DNA of 64,000 bases from Bryopsis sp. KO-2023 (lineage: Eukaryota > Chlorophyta > Ulvophyceae > Bryopsidales > Bryopsidaceae): the NCBI GenBank assembly GCA_030272585.1, contig BSYQ01000003.1:2914001-2978000 (forward strand). The letters are read 5' to 3'. Positions 10,548 through 22,604 of the stretch are shown piece after piece (positions within the stretch are counted from its first letter, which is position 1; every line of letters starts with the position of its first letter). A program made the position numbers and the translations under genes. A model generated the notes under the pieces. The model had not been told where the DNA came from, did no database searches, and worked only from the letters and a program-made list of their open reading frames with translations.

Positions 10548-12738
10548 GTGGGACTAGGGATGCAAATTCTATGTGAAATCAAAGGAACCAGTCTGACACA
10601 TAAACCTTGAAAAAAAATGTCTTTTCACTATGATTAGTCATCAACTCGCAAGAACAAATTCCTTAGGCCCACTCTTTTCCTTCCTGAAACACTCTTGATG
10701 GGCATAGATGCCAGCAGCCATGAATCGCTACACATAAATGCTTGAAACACAATCACAGGAAAAAAAAAGATTTTTTTTTTAATTTATTAATTTATTAATT
10801 TTTTATTTATTTTATTTTATATTTTTTTTGCACATTTTCTGGGTAGGAAATCAAATCAGCAAGAACCAAATGTGGATTAGGTCACAAATGAAGGACATTA
10901 GATATCAACATGGGTTGTGTGGAAATAGGGAGCTGGCAGACATCGCCTCACGAATCAAGAACAGAGAGTACACAACCTATCAACCCCGTTGTAACATATC
11001 TGGGAATCTCGGCACAATCCGGAAGATGTTGCTTGAGCATGCCGCCTGAACAGATATTTTTTTCTGGAGCCAGAATAATGAGATAGAATACCGAGAATCT
11101 TGTCATAGAAGAGTCACGACACAAACATTGACTCTTGCTTCTTAGCAACTATCCAGGAATAGTAGACTCGTGCAGCTTTGCAATAGAACGTTTGTATATG
11201 GCATTTCTCCCATCAAGGGGCCGGAAGTGTGTGGGAGAGAGGTGGTTCATTGAGTTCACCCGTATTTGGTATTTTCTAGATTGACCTACATAATTTTCTA
11301 ATTGTTTGAGTTCTCTTGTGTATTACATGGGTTATAGAAAACCCATTTTGGATTTTCTGCAATTGCAATCTTTCTCTGTTCGTCGTGGCGCTGTGCTGCG
11401 ACGATGAAACCAACATGCAAATGTTGCAGAGTGACGCGCCAAAGAGCAACATAAGGAAAAACTGTTGCAGATTCCAAAAAAATAATTATTCAAACAAAAA
11501 CACAGCTGCCATGTTTTTGAACAATCGATACGCCACCAATACAAGGTTGGTTGGGCCACCAATACAAGGTTTGTTGGGCCAAACAAGAGGGCCCACCCAC
11601 ACGTGAGCACGCAATCAACCTTCATCCTGTTGGGCCAACTTCGGTTTGTTTATCAACAAACCTCTTCAACTTTGGGAAATGTCAAAACACGCAAGATGCC
11701 ACTCAGAGTCTGTCTGTAAGCTGGTTCGGCACCATTGGAGGATCCTCCTTTGCCACGAAACCCCACTATCGTTCGTCCGCCTGTCCGTTGCAACAGCTAA
11801 CTAGCCTAATAAGACGAGGAACGTCGTTTTATCGTTTGTGATGGCTCTGATCTGCCCCCAGCAAACGATCACAAAGTCGATCGGCTCCCTTCCTGACGTC
11901 GGAGTTGCCAGAAAAAAGGTAGTGAACGAAACCGACGACGACGACGAAACGAGCCTAACTGATGGACTTCGGAAAGGTCAGCGAGTGGTGGTTCATAATG
12001 AAGCGAGAACAAAAAAAAATGTGAAAAAAAAAGTTACACGAAAACGACGAAACGAGCAGCACGTCTAAAATTTCCCGAACATAACATGAGCAAGGTTTTC
12101 TCGAAAGGCACGGCAGAGGATCAAACAACACCTCCTAAGTCCGGCAATTTCTGTAGTTGTCGTGAGGCGGGAGCCCTGACACGGTGGAACTGGGAAGCGG
12201 TTCACAGCTTGCCCGGAAGCTCCAAAGTCCATGAGGGAGATAGACGAGGGACGCCCTAGCGCATCGTGTCTTAAAAAATAGACACGGTGACAACAAAAAA
12301 CGCGGGTCCTCCACACTCAAAAATTCAATTCGATCAAATCATATTTATTCTATTAATCCAAATCATTAATCCTATTAATCGAAATATGATTTTCTGGATC
12401 AAGAAGCTCTTTTGCCAAACTTCAAGTTCGTGGATTTCCAAAATCCGGACTTTTTTCTTACATTATTTAACACTTCTCTTATAACTACACAGTGTGTAGT
12501 ACACACTCACCCTTGTGGATATTTTGTACAACTAGTTTGCAATCAAGCATAAACACAACCCCACACACAAAAAAAAGCACAGCCCAAAAAAGATCCTTGT
12601 GAACTCGTCAAATGTTTGCCCCGTTAGGCAAACTGCTGTGGAAATGGACTGAAGAGGAGAGCTGCCTCTCTTATGTGCCAACTGAAGCACAAATAGAAAC
12701 AAATAAGAACAGTAAGAAAGGCAAAAAGAAAAAGGACA
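10548..12738. other. intergenic region
   Basis: No well-supported gene. It holds an A/T-only low-complexity tract at about 10768-10830 and a 23-bp tandem duplication at 11532-11577 (unit GCCACCAATACAAGGTTG..). A 75-codon plus-strand frame runs from ATG 11841 to 12068; it is rich in Asp and Lys, has no recognised motif, and may be fortuitous. Confidence 0.4.
11532..11577 (+). repeat. two-copy 23-bp tandem repeat
   Basis: Two adjacent copies of a 23-bp unit beginning GCCACCAATACAAGG differ at one base (GGTTGG versus GTTTGG context). The sequence is noncoding and no function is apparent. Confidence 0.7.
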
Positions 12739-14710
12739 TCAGAAAGAGAGCCTCGTTTCCACCTCACCCGAGCGAGCTTTCCTCAAGCCACAATAACTGG
12801 CGCCAGCGATCCAGAACGCGGAGCCAGCGACTACCGCACATAGAATGATTAACTTGTTCAGAGGAAACGGTGTCGGCCCGGCGCTTGTTGGAATTGAATC
12901 GCTCCCACCTTGGTCGATAATAGCTGGGTCAACACTTTCCAGTCGAGCTTCGATTCTGTTGCATGTGATTGTGCTGTTCGACAAATTTATCCTTGTCGAT
13001 CCTGTCATCAGAACTGAACGGGATCAAAACTACACCAATCGAAAAAACTTGCAATCGAGCACAGCCCACTTTCAACACGTTCGAGCTTCTCCGCCAATTT
13101 ATTGCAAAACTTACGCAATATGGGGTCCACGATCCCAGAGCGCCCCATTTGGCCTACCTGTGTAAGAACCTCCAAGATATATCGGAAAATTGACTTCGTA
13201 TTTTTCGATCTTTAGCTCATATGGGCCCTTTGCTTCAACGGATCCCTCAAAATTCGCCAGGGATTGCAAATGTGCCACATAATGATCAAGATCTATACCG
13301 TCGCTGATGCACACTTCATAGTTGATGTGGACTCCCTCGAAGCTCAATTGGGCCCAACTTCCAGGAGTAACAACGCCGCCAAGTATCAGCAGCGAATTGT
13401 ACTCAAGATAGTCGATTCCGCTCGGGCAGTTGCCCACACCCATCGTGCTGCCACAAAAACACTATTAGCTTGTCTCGGCGATTGGGAGCAAAGTTGGATA
13501 CACCCAGAGTCGTGCGATTCTGTTTTGGATGGGTAACTTCGAGCACCTGAATGAAGCATTTCCCTCCACGGAGATCCTCAACTGGCGAATTTTGAGATGT
13601 GCACCAGGAAGCACGAGAAGCAGGAGTTCGCTTCCTTCAATGATCCAGTCTACGCTGCTTTCAGAGTCCACAGTGAGATATCTCCGCACTCCAATACCAC
13701 CAGAGGGGCGGCTTGTTCGATACAGTTTTGTTGGTACAAGCAGACGAATAACATCTGCTGATGAGGAAGTGACTTGCATCAACAGCTGTTCGGCGTCCAT
13801 TACTTCACGTATCCGCGATTGTGCGGTCCCCAACCCGCCTACACTTTGTGGGGAGCAATAAATTCTCACCAGTTCCAAATGAATGACCCCCTGAAAAAAA
13901 AAATTCCAAGAAGAGGTGTGTCACATTTGTGGCGGGGCAAAAAAAAAAAAGAATTGGAATGGGTTGGCCGAGTTGCCCATATGTACCTTTTGCACGCACT
14001 CTGGTGCCCCCTGCAAGGGCTGGATAATTCCAGGAAAACAGCGATGACCTGAAGCGCTCCCATACTCAATCATAGTCCCGTTTGTTTCGAGATCGAAAGA
14101 AGTATGAATCGTTGCGGCTTCCCCATAAGACTGTATGATTCCTAAAGCGGGTAGAGTCTCTCCTGGTCTGCTGCAGAATTGCGACTCGTAGGCCAGATGC
14201 ACCCCCTCCAAGTCGAGAGATGAATTATCCTCATCAAACGAGAAGAAGGGAAAGAAAGGTTGGAGGCCGTCGCAACCGATTCGATAGGTGCCGAAGTTTT
14301 TGAATATGATGTTCTTGAAAACAAGTAAGGCGTCTGGTCCGATCCTCAGCCCTCCTTCAATGTCGTTCATATCCCAGACAATATCGTCTGCAGGGGAGTT
14401 CTAACTCTAATTAGAGCCATGTCGAGCAAGAAACAGTAGGACCCCTTCGAAACATCAAGAACCCACCATGTTGACCGAATATTGTAAGCTCGCCCTGCAC
14501 TGCTGGCACATCTGTTCCCAGCGGCCAGTTTCTTGACGTCACGGTAATGTTGCTGCCGAGGTGAATTCGCTGGACAGGGGACTTCAGGGCGAGAACCAGC
14601 TGTCTAACGGAAGTGACGGTTGTTGTTTTCTCAGCCTGGTCGGGAATCTTTGCAAATAAGCATCGAAGCAAGAGTAGGGAAATGCATGCGACTGTCGTTG
14701 TTGCTGGCAT
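12739..14710 (-). CDS. secreted beta-helix-like protein with C-terminal membrane anchor
   Basis: Five exons join in phase: 14710-14467, 14387-13987, 13890-13547, 13447-13158 and 13013-12739, giving 517 aa. An N-terminal hydrophobic stretch (VACISLLLLRCLF) acts as signal peptide. It is followed by VTSVRQLVLALKS..IHLGSNITV, the pattern that opens pectin-lyase-like parallel beta-helix proteins (element to add, then a rung of buried hydrophobics). Further rungs such as ALLVFKNIIFKNFGTYRI and NSLLILGGVVTPGSW continue through the body. Near the C-terminus LIILCAVVAGSAFWIAGA forms a single transmembrane segment with a short basic tail. The likely topology is a cell-surface type I protein. No catalytic residues could be assigned, so both enzyme and structural roles remain open. 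Confidence 0.75.
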
Positions 14711-15002
14711 CGATCTTGACACCAAGCACCAGTTGGTCTTAATGATCGCGGCTGCTATTCATACCATACATATAGTGTGCACATACGGTACTAGCAAATG
14801 AGCATAGAGATTATTCTGCAGCTAGTGAGAGTCTGGTCAGGCACAGATTCTGCTAAGATTCTGCTTGACTATGTCGGTTATATATATATGTGTATATCAG
14901 AGAATGAGAAATCATTCATGGACAAGCGAAGTTGTTCGTGGGGGAGACAATGTCTAGGTGGCCTTGATGCAGAAGTTGGCGAAGTAGTTTCGGAGTTTGT
15001 AT

Positions 15003-15040
15003 GGTTATTTCGAAAGGGTTTTGAAATAACCCTTTTTTTT
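15003..15040 (+). other. hairpin followed by T run
   Basis: GGTTATTTC (15003-15011) and GAAATAACC (15023-15031) form a 9-bp stem with an 11-base loop, followed by C and eight T residues. The layout resembles an intrinsic terminator or a Pol III stop. No RNA gene was recognised upstream, so its meaning is unknown. Confidence 0.35.
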
Positions 15041-15672
15041 ATGGGTTTTGCCAAGGCCTTTCCGATTTGGTCTACAAGCCTGCTGTGAATCTTCGAGTGT
15101 GCTTGAAACACAAGATGGTCCAATGCAGAAGTATCTGTCAAACGAGCTTGACCCAGATATTTCTTGGCGATCCTGTGATCAAGTCATTAGTGGCTCAAAA
15201 AACGGCAGTTGTGTTGAATTAGTGAAAGCAGGGATATGTTCCCCACTTTTTTAGCATCAGGCCTTGTATTTCGTTGCACTCCAAACTTAACCCAGCCCAC
15301 ATCCATTGTTTCCGATGTGAAACATTGTGAATCTAGCAAACATTGTCAGTTCAAAGCAATGTGAATGAACAAGTTAAAAAAATATAAAAGGCGAAACCAT
15401 CCATTGTTACTTTCAACACTCATATATAGCAAATAATGACCGAAACCCCTCTTCTCCCCAATCGTGAATGTCCCTGTAACCCAACAGAGCAAATTTTTGG
15501 TGTTTTCATGTCCAAAATTTCGAGTGCCTGCTTTTTCTCACTGTCTTCAGTTTCAGACTCAATCCTTGTTTCCCATTAGATCCACATGCATCCTTCTTTC
15601 ATAAACACAGGAATTCCTTGACATACCCCCTCCACGCCCCCCAACTCCCCCCTTCTTGTTTTCTCTTTCTAT

Positions 15673-16296
15673 TCACCCACCAAAACCTTTCGTCACAAAA
15701 CTTGTGGGCTCATATTCAAATTCAGATATTCCCAACATCGACTCGATGGTTGCCTTGAGGAAGACATACGCAAGCGCGCCACCTCCAATCACCAGAATAG
15801 CTGTCCTGGGTTTCTTCAGAAGCTCCCCGATCGGTTTCAGCATGACATATCCAGTCCCCACCATCACCGAAACGAAAAATCGCATGTACCTCACGACATT
15901 TGCCCAAAAATCCTCCCCCTCAGCCAAGGAAAATAATGGCAGAGCACCGGAATCATGCGTTGTGAGCTGAGAAGAATCAGCTAATGCAGGATCCGACATT
16001 GCCAACAATGATAGGGCACCCAGTGCTGTCATGGCAATCAGGGAAGAGCTGTCCAAACCCAAAGCCTGGCTGGAATCCAACGAAGGAGAGTTGTCTGTTG
16101 ACTGAACGCTGCCGTCCCTCTCACTATGCTGGGAGCAACACCTTTGCCTTGACGACTGAACCGGTCGACATACTCCCCTTATGGAGTTGGTTGTTGGCTG
16201 GTGGTGAAAAGAAGGAAAACGGGAAAGAGGGAGTCGCCTGGGTGGGATACAGGGCCCAGCAGTGGCCGAGCCAGGGCATGCGTGAAGCAAAGACAT
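15673..16296 (-). CDS. ycf33: nuclear-encoded plastid Ycf33 family protein
   Basis: A single exon of 207 aa. The ATG at 16296 is the only in-frame methionine ahead of the conserved part. The first 55 or so residues are rich in Ser, Arg and Pro and low in acidic residues, as in a chloroplast transit peptide. A hydrophobic segment ending DPALA precedes DSS and looks like a second, thylakoid-type targeting or membrane segment. The C-terminal part matches Ycf33: FWANVVRYMRFFVSVMVG, then a KKPRTAI motif and a second helix before SMLGI. Ycf33 is a small membrane protein of cyanobacteria and plastids; its function was linked to cyclic electron flow only loosely. The gene is divergent from the pyrophosphatase, with start codons 200 bp apart. 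Confidence 0.85.
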   Translation of the reverse strand: MSLLHACPGSATAGPCIPPRRLPLSRFPSFHHQPTTNSIRGVCRPVQSSRQRCCSQHSERDGSVQSTDNSPSLDSSQALGLDSSSLIAMTALGALSLLAMSDPALADSSQLTTHDSGALPLFSLAEGEDFWANVVRYMRFFVSVMVGTGYVMLKPIGELLKKPRTAILVIGGGALAYVFLKATIESMLGISEFEYEPTSFVTKGFGG

Positions 16297-16495
16297 CCCT
16301 GCAGCGATTTGGGGTGATGAAGCGAGGGAAAGGAAAAAACGATTCGGGTCAGAGCGGAAAAAGAACACCAGTAGATTCGTCAGACCTCCGTACGACGTTG
16401 GGGATTCAACTTTTTTAGGCCCGATGGCACGATTTTGAACCACTTTCTGTGGCAGGGGAATTGTCGCTGTGCGTGTCGTGTGTGTCTCGAAAAAA

Positions 16496-18591
16496 ATGGC
16501 GGCTACTATGAGGAGCGCTCTCAGAATGACTTCCCGCACCGTGGGGATGCGTGCTTCGCAACCATCCTCCGTACGTTCGCAGGTTTCAGTTTGGTGCCCA
16601 GACGACGGCTCGTCGTTTCGCTCGGCGAGGTTCAGGGAGCGGTTGGTGTGGGTTTTGTTTTCTGCGTTATGAGAAAGATGGCTTGGGTTGCGCTATGTTC
16701 AGGGCTTGACGTCGAGAACTTCTCTCATCGGAGCCCGTCTCGAGACGAGGACAGTTCCAAAGCGGGGCCTCGCCCGCTTGTCCCAGGTCGTCAGGGCCTC
16801 ATACAGCAATACCGTCAAGGTTCGGGAAACTCCATCCTGCCACCGCGTATCAGCCAACCAACAAAAAACATGACATTGCGAAAAGTGCTGGTTCAACACG
16901 TGCGATCTCGCGATTCTGGAACATCATGATCAGTTTTGGCGATCGCGCCGTCACAAGCAACGTGCGGCATCCATGATCCAGTGGCGTATTTTCTGCTGAA
17001 AGAGAACATTTCCCTCTGAATTTGGAATCTGTCTGTTTTAAATTTCTGCTGATTTGATTGGGTTGCAGGGTGATGAGAACACCACTGACTATCGCATCTT
17101 TTTCAACGACAAATCAGGTGAGATTCATTATCGGCCAGCAACTGCCACTGCTCTTCTAGGCTTAGAGATTCATTCAAGTTTTCTTTAATTGGAGCCAGAG
17201 AGAACCCAGGAAGTAGTCTTGTATTGAAATTGAACCTGTTTTTGATCGATTCCACTGCTCTCCACAACAAATTGCCATGGAATTTATTGAATATCCGGCA
17301 CATCGGAGTTGGGTGTACTACACCCAGGTCCCCATTAAAGGCCCTCAGTATTTTCACCAAGTTCTGAAAAAGAAATACTTATAATAATAATATGAAATGG
17401 TGCTGCACAGGGACCACTGTTTCGCCTTGGCACGACATTCCCCTGTTCACTGAGGCGGGCCTCCTGAATTTCGTCTGTGAGATCCCCAAGGAGACTTCTG
17501 CCAAGATGGAGGTTGCCACGGTGAGAATATGCTATTGTGCATCATTAAGCCCTGCTCACTCAGGTCCACACAGCCTGCATACACAAAGGGATCTGAAAAC
17601 AATAGATGTGCTGGAACCACAAATGTAGCAACATTCTAAAGGATGCCCTGGACGTCGTGCTGGGTTGAATGTGAATGAGTGCTGAACTGGGTGTGTTTGG
17701 ATAGGATGAGGAGAACACTCCAATCAAGCAGGACATCAAAAAGGGAAATCTTCGCTTCTACCCATACAACATCAACTGGAACTATGGCCTCTTGCCACAG
17801 ACCTGGGAGGACCCAGACCACAAGAGTGCTGATCTCGATGGCATCGCTGTATGTACTGCTTTTTCTGTTGTATGATTGGAGTTCCTGTCTGTATGGTTGG
17901 CCAATATATTCATACATACATATACATATATATATATATGTATGTAGGTATTATCGCCAGAGTATATGATGGAGGGGTTTTCTGTGGGAGTAGGGCGACA
18001 ACGATCCAGTGGATGTGGTTGAAATCGGCTCGGGAACTTTGAAGATGGGAGGAGTCTACGCGGTCAAACCGCTTGGTGTGTACGCCATGATTGATGATGG
18101 AGAGCTCGACTGGAAGGTCATTGCCATCAATGTCGATGACCCCAAGGCATCACTTGTCAATGATGTGGAGGATGTCGAGAGGTAGGAGAAAAATGCATGG
18201 TTGTTTCATGCCAACCATGATTTTTTTTTGAGATTGTGGCACGAAGGAAACGGAGCCAACCTCATCTTGGGAGAGTTTCAACCTTGCGCCCTTTGGATCC
18301 TCGTTTCCCTGTCCAATCGTGGCAGGAAAACCCTCCCAACCGCAAACAGTGGATTTTAATGGTTTTATTTGCTTGATCTCCAAAAGGGAATTCCCCGGGG
18401 AGTTGGAGAAGATTCTGGTGTGGTTCCGTGACTACAAAATGCCCGATGGCAAGCCTCAAAATGCTTACGGCTATGACAACAAGTGCATGAACAAGGAGTT
18501 CACCATGGGAGTGATCAACGAGACCAATGGATTCTACAAGGCCCTCAAGGCAGGATCCCGTGCCAACACCGAGGAGCTTTCTTTGCTCTGA
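16496..18591 (+). CDS. soluble inorganic pyrophosphatase, family I, organelle-targeted
   Basis: Hydrolyses pyrophosphate to two phosphates, pulling biosynthetic reactions forward. Seven exons join in phase: 16496-16582, 16703-16819, 17069-17117, 17411-17520, 17705-17848, 17994-18181 and 18387-18591, giving 299 aa. The first two exons encode a Ser/Arg/Thr-rich presequence of about 60 residues, typical of a plastid (possibly mitochondrial) transit peptide. The mature part carries the eukaryotic family I signatures SPWHDIPL, EIPKETSAKMEVAT, KKGNLRFYPYNINWNYG and the metal-binding GDNDPVDVVEIG. It then runs to VWFRDYKMPDGKPQNAYG near the C-terminus. All catalytic Asp/Lys/Tyr positions of the core appear present. 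The gene shares a short upstream region with divergent ycf33. Confidence 0.95.
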
Positions 18592-19558
18592 ATCAACTTC
18601 CCGTGAAATTTCTTTTTCCAGATTCTTGACTATTGATTCGATTGGGATTTGTCGGCAGACAAGCAGGGGGTCTTTTCCCGGGCTGCCTATTTCTTGGGAT
18701 TACCATTCTTGACAACCTCTGTCCTCCTTGATTTGGGGGGGGGGCAATTTTACATTGATATTTGTAATGAAACATGATATGAAGTCGTCTACTTGACTCC
18801 AGTCGAGTCTGGCACGTCTGTCATCCCCCTTGGGTTTTTTAACCCCAGATGAAAGGATCCATCTTTATTTCAATAATACGTAAATAAGAGTACAAATTCT
18901 GTGTATTTGTGTTGGAACATGAAGGATATTTTAAGCACCGATGGCCAACCTTAACCATATGAGGTTGGGACAACCGTTGTGTCTGACTGAGCGCTACTGT
19001 GATAGGGGAAACCTGAGAGCACCATTTCCAAAGAATATACACATGTTAAAAACTTCTCCCAACGATTCTTGTTCCATAAACCCCAAGTCAATTCTAGACT
19101 GAAACCTGTGACACTTATCGTATCTAAAGATATCTAACGAAGGTGAAATTCCATCGTCAACGGAACATCCTAAGCCTTTGCTTGTGGCGGTGCAATGGGC
19201 TGAACTCTGACATGTGAATCTCCTCAGGCTCTGCAAATTGAACGCCTGTCCACATACAGTCACAAAATGCTGTTCAACCACCACCCAACAACAACAACAA
19301 TACTTGGGAGGATCCTTGAAACGAATGGGGAATGTACAATGCGCATGTCACTCTGTCATGGAATGGAGTTGAGAACAGATTGTTTCCAAGCAAAGTGAAA
19401 CAATCACAAATCTGGTCTAGCGTTTCTGGAGCGTGGACCATCACTCCTGCCCAGCTCTGATCTGCTCCAAAGTGCATTTAATGACAGGATATGTATCAAA
19501 AACAGAAAAAAAAACAGCATGTCCGCTACGGTGGAAGAGTTTGTTTCTCCCCATACTT
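18592..19558. other. intergenic between convergent genes
   Basis: Lies between the stop of the pyrophosphatase (plus) and the stop of the small membrane protein (minus). It probably holds both 3' UTRs. Several short open frames show no motif or splice support. Confidence 0.4.
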
Positions 19559-21018
19559 TTAGGGACCGTGATATGCAATACCTGGTCTTCCTGGGTGGGG
19601 GGGTGCAACCCCCATGTTTGAATACTGATTGTAATGTTGATGAGTTGGGGCACTGAACGAGTGCGGTCTGTTGGCTTCGTAATCAGGGTAGTGTGCCATT
19701 GGATGGAGGCTCGACGGGTGACGAACAAATGAAGGAGATGCCACTCTGCTGGTCATGCTTTCGTCCATTTGACGGGGATATGCAAATGGCCCCTGCAAAG
19801 ACAGAAAGACAACAAACAAACGAACAAACATCAATTACATTGTGTAGGAGAGATATACAGAAAGACAACACTGCATCTTGTGGAGACCCCATCACAGGCC
19901 AACCAACCATTCAAAAAGTAGAATGCAACAATTACGACAGCAATGCTGACACACACATTCGAGCCCGGACATGAAAACTGGTGTTTTGCACTGTTTTCTC
20001 CAACAAGAAACTATGGAGTCGATGATCGGATCGAGCGCTGGAAGGGGAGCCCCTATCGGTCCTCCCCAAGGAAGAAGCCACGTATCGGCTGTATCGAAAC
20101 GAAAACTCGTTTGTTCTGAAGCGAGCATCCGACGACACAGCGACGGTGCCAAGACCTTTCAACTGGTGCCAGCTTTGGACAGCCATTTTACGAGGTTAGG
20201 ACGCCGATCCCAGCGCAAGATCAACGTATGTGGTAACTTGATCCAACTGCTTTTGCAACAGCACTATCCTAAGGATTATTGAACCAGTGCCTGGACTCAT
20301 AACACTCTTGCAGGAATACTGCAAGAAGCTGAGGTTTTCAAAATGAAATATCTTATATCAGGAGATAGACCCTGCTGTTTTTCCCTGAGTCCTGCACAGC
20401 CAATGGTGCTGCAGTAGATTTGTTGATACGGGTATTTTTATATAGTGAGGACGTGCTTCCAAACCCACCTTGAAACTTAGTGCCCGATTTTGCTCTATGT
20501 TCCATCTCCAGCATGATTTCCAGTAGCAAATCAATGGGCAGCATGGCAAGCACCAACAGAAGATGATTGTTAGGATAAAGCACACTAGCGCCACAGCCAG
20601 AGTCAAAAAAGCGATCCATCCTGGCCCCAAATTTCCTGCCCCTTTGAAACACCACGTTTGTCCTTGATATTTGCTGGTCTTGGCCTGGTCACGTTAATTA
20701 ACACAAACCAATTCTGTTAGGAAAAAACCTCAAGAACTGTGCTCCGTAGTCGTCATGTTACATTCCCAGTCCTTAAGAATCAAATATGGCACATGTTTTG
20801 CTGGAGTTGGTCAGATATTCCGTCAAAATTTGTCGAACCCTTGGTCGAATTCGACTTTGATCTTTTTTCTTTTTGAAAATCTCTGTCGAATGGTCCGAAG
20901 AAAAACATTTTATTTTAGTTTGAAATCTGTTTTGAGCGAGTGGGCCATGAATAGTCTTTACCGTGATTGTGATTCTGGCTTCTTTATCGCAGGTGCTTTT
21001 GACGTAAACGAATCCTGT
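19559..21018 (-). CDS. small type I membrane protein with Cys cluster and Pro/His/Tyr tail (5' end unresolved)
   Basis: Three in-phase exons are seen: 21018-20962, 20684-20469 and 19792-19559, coding 168 aa; an upstream exon with the start codon was not found before the acetyl-CoA synthetase gene. A short luminal part with two cysteines (STCDKEARITIT, QGQTWCFKGAGN) precedes a transmembrane helix, WIAFLTLAVALVCFILTIIF. Directly after it comes a cysteine cluster, CWCLPCCPLICYW, which could be palmitoylated. The cytosolic tail is rich in Pro, His, Ser and Tyr (AYPRQMDESM.., HYPDYEANRPHSF) and may bind SH3 or WW-type partners. The family is not recognised; the architecture recalls Shisa-like and other adaptor proteins, but that is inference. 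Confidence 0.5.
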
Positions 21019-21339
21019 CTGTAAGCACACAATCTCTTTCCGTGGTGTTTTGGCAGTCAATGAAGCATCCTTTTATGTTTTTAGGGGGGGCATCTGATAA
21101 TGATCTTAAATATTGTAAGGAGGTTGATATCTTACAATATCTTTCTATATTTTGTATGCATACTTTTCCAGCATGGAGGAAATGCTTGTTGGGGTGGAGC
21201 CAGCGATTCTTATGTCACAATTGTGACGTGTGCAGGGTTTTCCTGATGGGACGGTGACGGTGGATCGTTGCAGGTGGAGCGTGGAGCGGTTTCGGAAGAT
21301 GCCGCGCCAGAAACCTTGCTTGGGGGTCAGGAGTCAGGC

Positions 21340-22572
21340 ATGTTCGCCCCACCAGAAAGCGTCGCCTCGGGGGCCCTCGTGAAAAGCAAAGGCGAATATG
21401 ACGCGCTGTACAAGAAATCTATGGAAAATCCTGACGAGTTTTGGGCCACGATCGCGGAGGACTTCCACTGGCACAAACGTTGGGAAAACCCTGTCTATTC
21501 CTATAATTTCGACGTGCGCGAGGGGCCTGTGCGCATCGAGTGGTTTCGGGGTGCGGAGACGAACATCTGTTACAATGCCCTTGACAGGCACGTCGAGAAT
21601 GGGAAGGGGGATACGGTGGCGTTTCTGTGGGAAGGGAACGACCTGGGGCAGCAACTCCAGCTGACGTATCGGGAGGTGCTCGATGAAGTGTGTCGTTGCG
21701 CGAACTATCTGAAAAGCATTGGCGTCAAGAAAGGCGATGACGTGACCATCTATATGCCGATGACTCCGGAGCTGCCGATAACCATGCTGGCTTGCGTGCG
21801 CTTGGGGGCAGTGCATTCCGTGGTGTTCGGAGGCTTTTCCGCAGACTCGCTGGCCAACAGGATCTTGGACAGCAAGCCTCGAGTTGTGGTGACTACGTCC
21901 GCTGTAAAACGCGGAGCAAAGCTGGTGGAGCTGAAAAAGATTGTTGACGACGCTGTGGAGAAATCTGAGGGATCTGGCCACAAGGTCACGACGGTGTTGG
22001 TGCACGATCACTCCATCGCTGTCGACAGATCCAAGGTCAACTTCGTCGAGGGACGAGATGTGTGGTGGCAAGATGTAGTACCCAAGCAGGCCACAGATTG
22101 TCCTGTGGAGTGGGTGGGAAGTGAGGAACCCTCCTTCAAGCTGTATACCAGCGGCTCCACTGGCAAACCCAAGGGAGTGCTCCACACTACCGCGGGTTAC
22201 ATGGTGGGGGCAGGCACCACTTTCAAGTATGTGTTTGACTACCATCCTGGGGATGTCTTCTGGTGCACAGCAGACTGCGGTTGGATCACTGGGCACTCCT
22301 ATATCACCTACGGGCCCATGTTCCACTGTGCCACCCAAGTCATATTCGAAGGGGTACCCACCTATCCAGATCCAGGTCGATGTTGGGACATTTGCGACAA
22401 ATACGGCGTGACGCAATTCTACACAGCTCCCACTGCCATTCGGGCCTTGATGTGTCACGGAACCGATCATGTGAAAAAATACTCCAGGAAGTCGTTGAGA
22501 ATCCTGGGGACCGTCGGCGAACCCATCAACCCCGAGGCTTGGCGCTGGTACCACGAAGAGGTCGGCGAAAGC

Positions 22573-22604
<32 letters not shown>

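Noticed and set aside
10828..11049. 73-codon plus-strand frame after the TPR gene
   Set aside because: No ATG-linked context, motif or splice support; next to an AT low-complexity tract.
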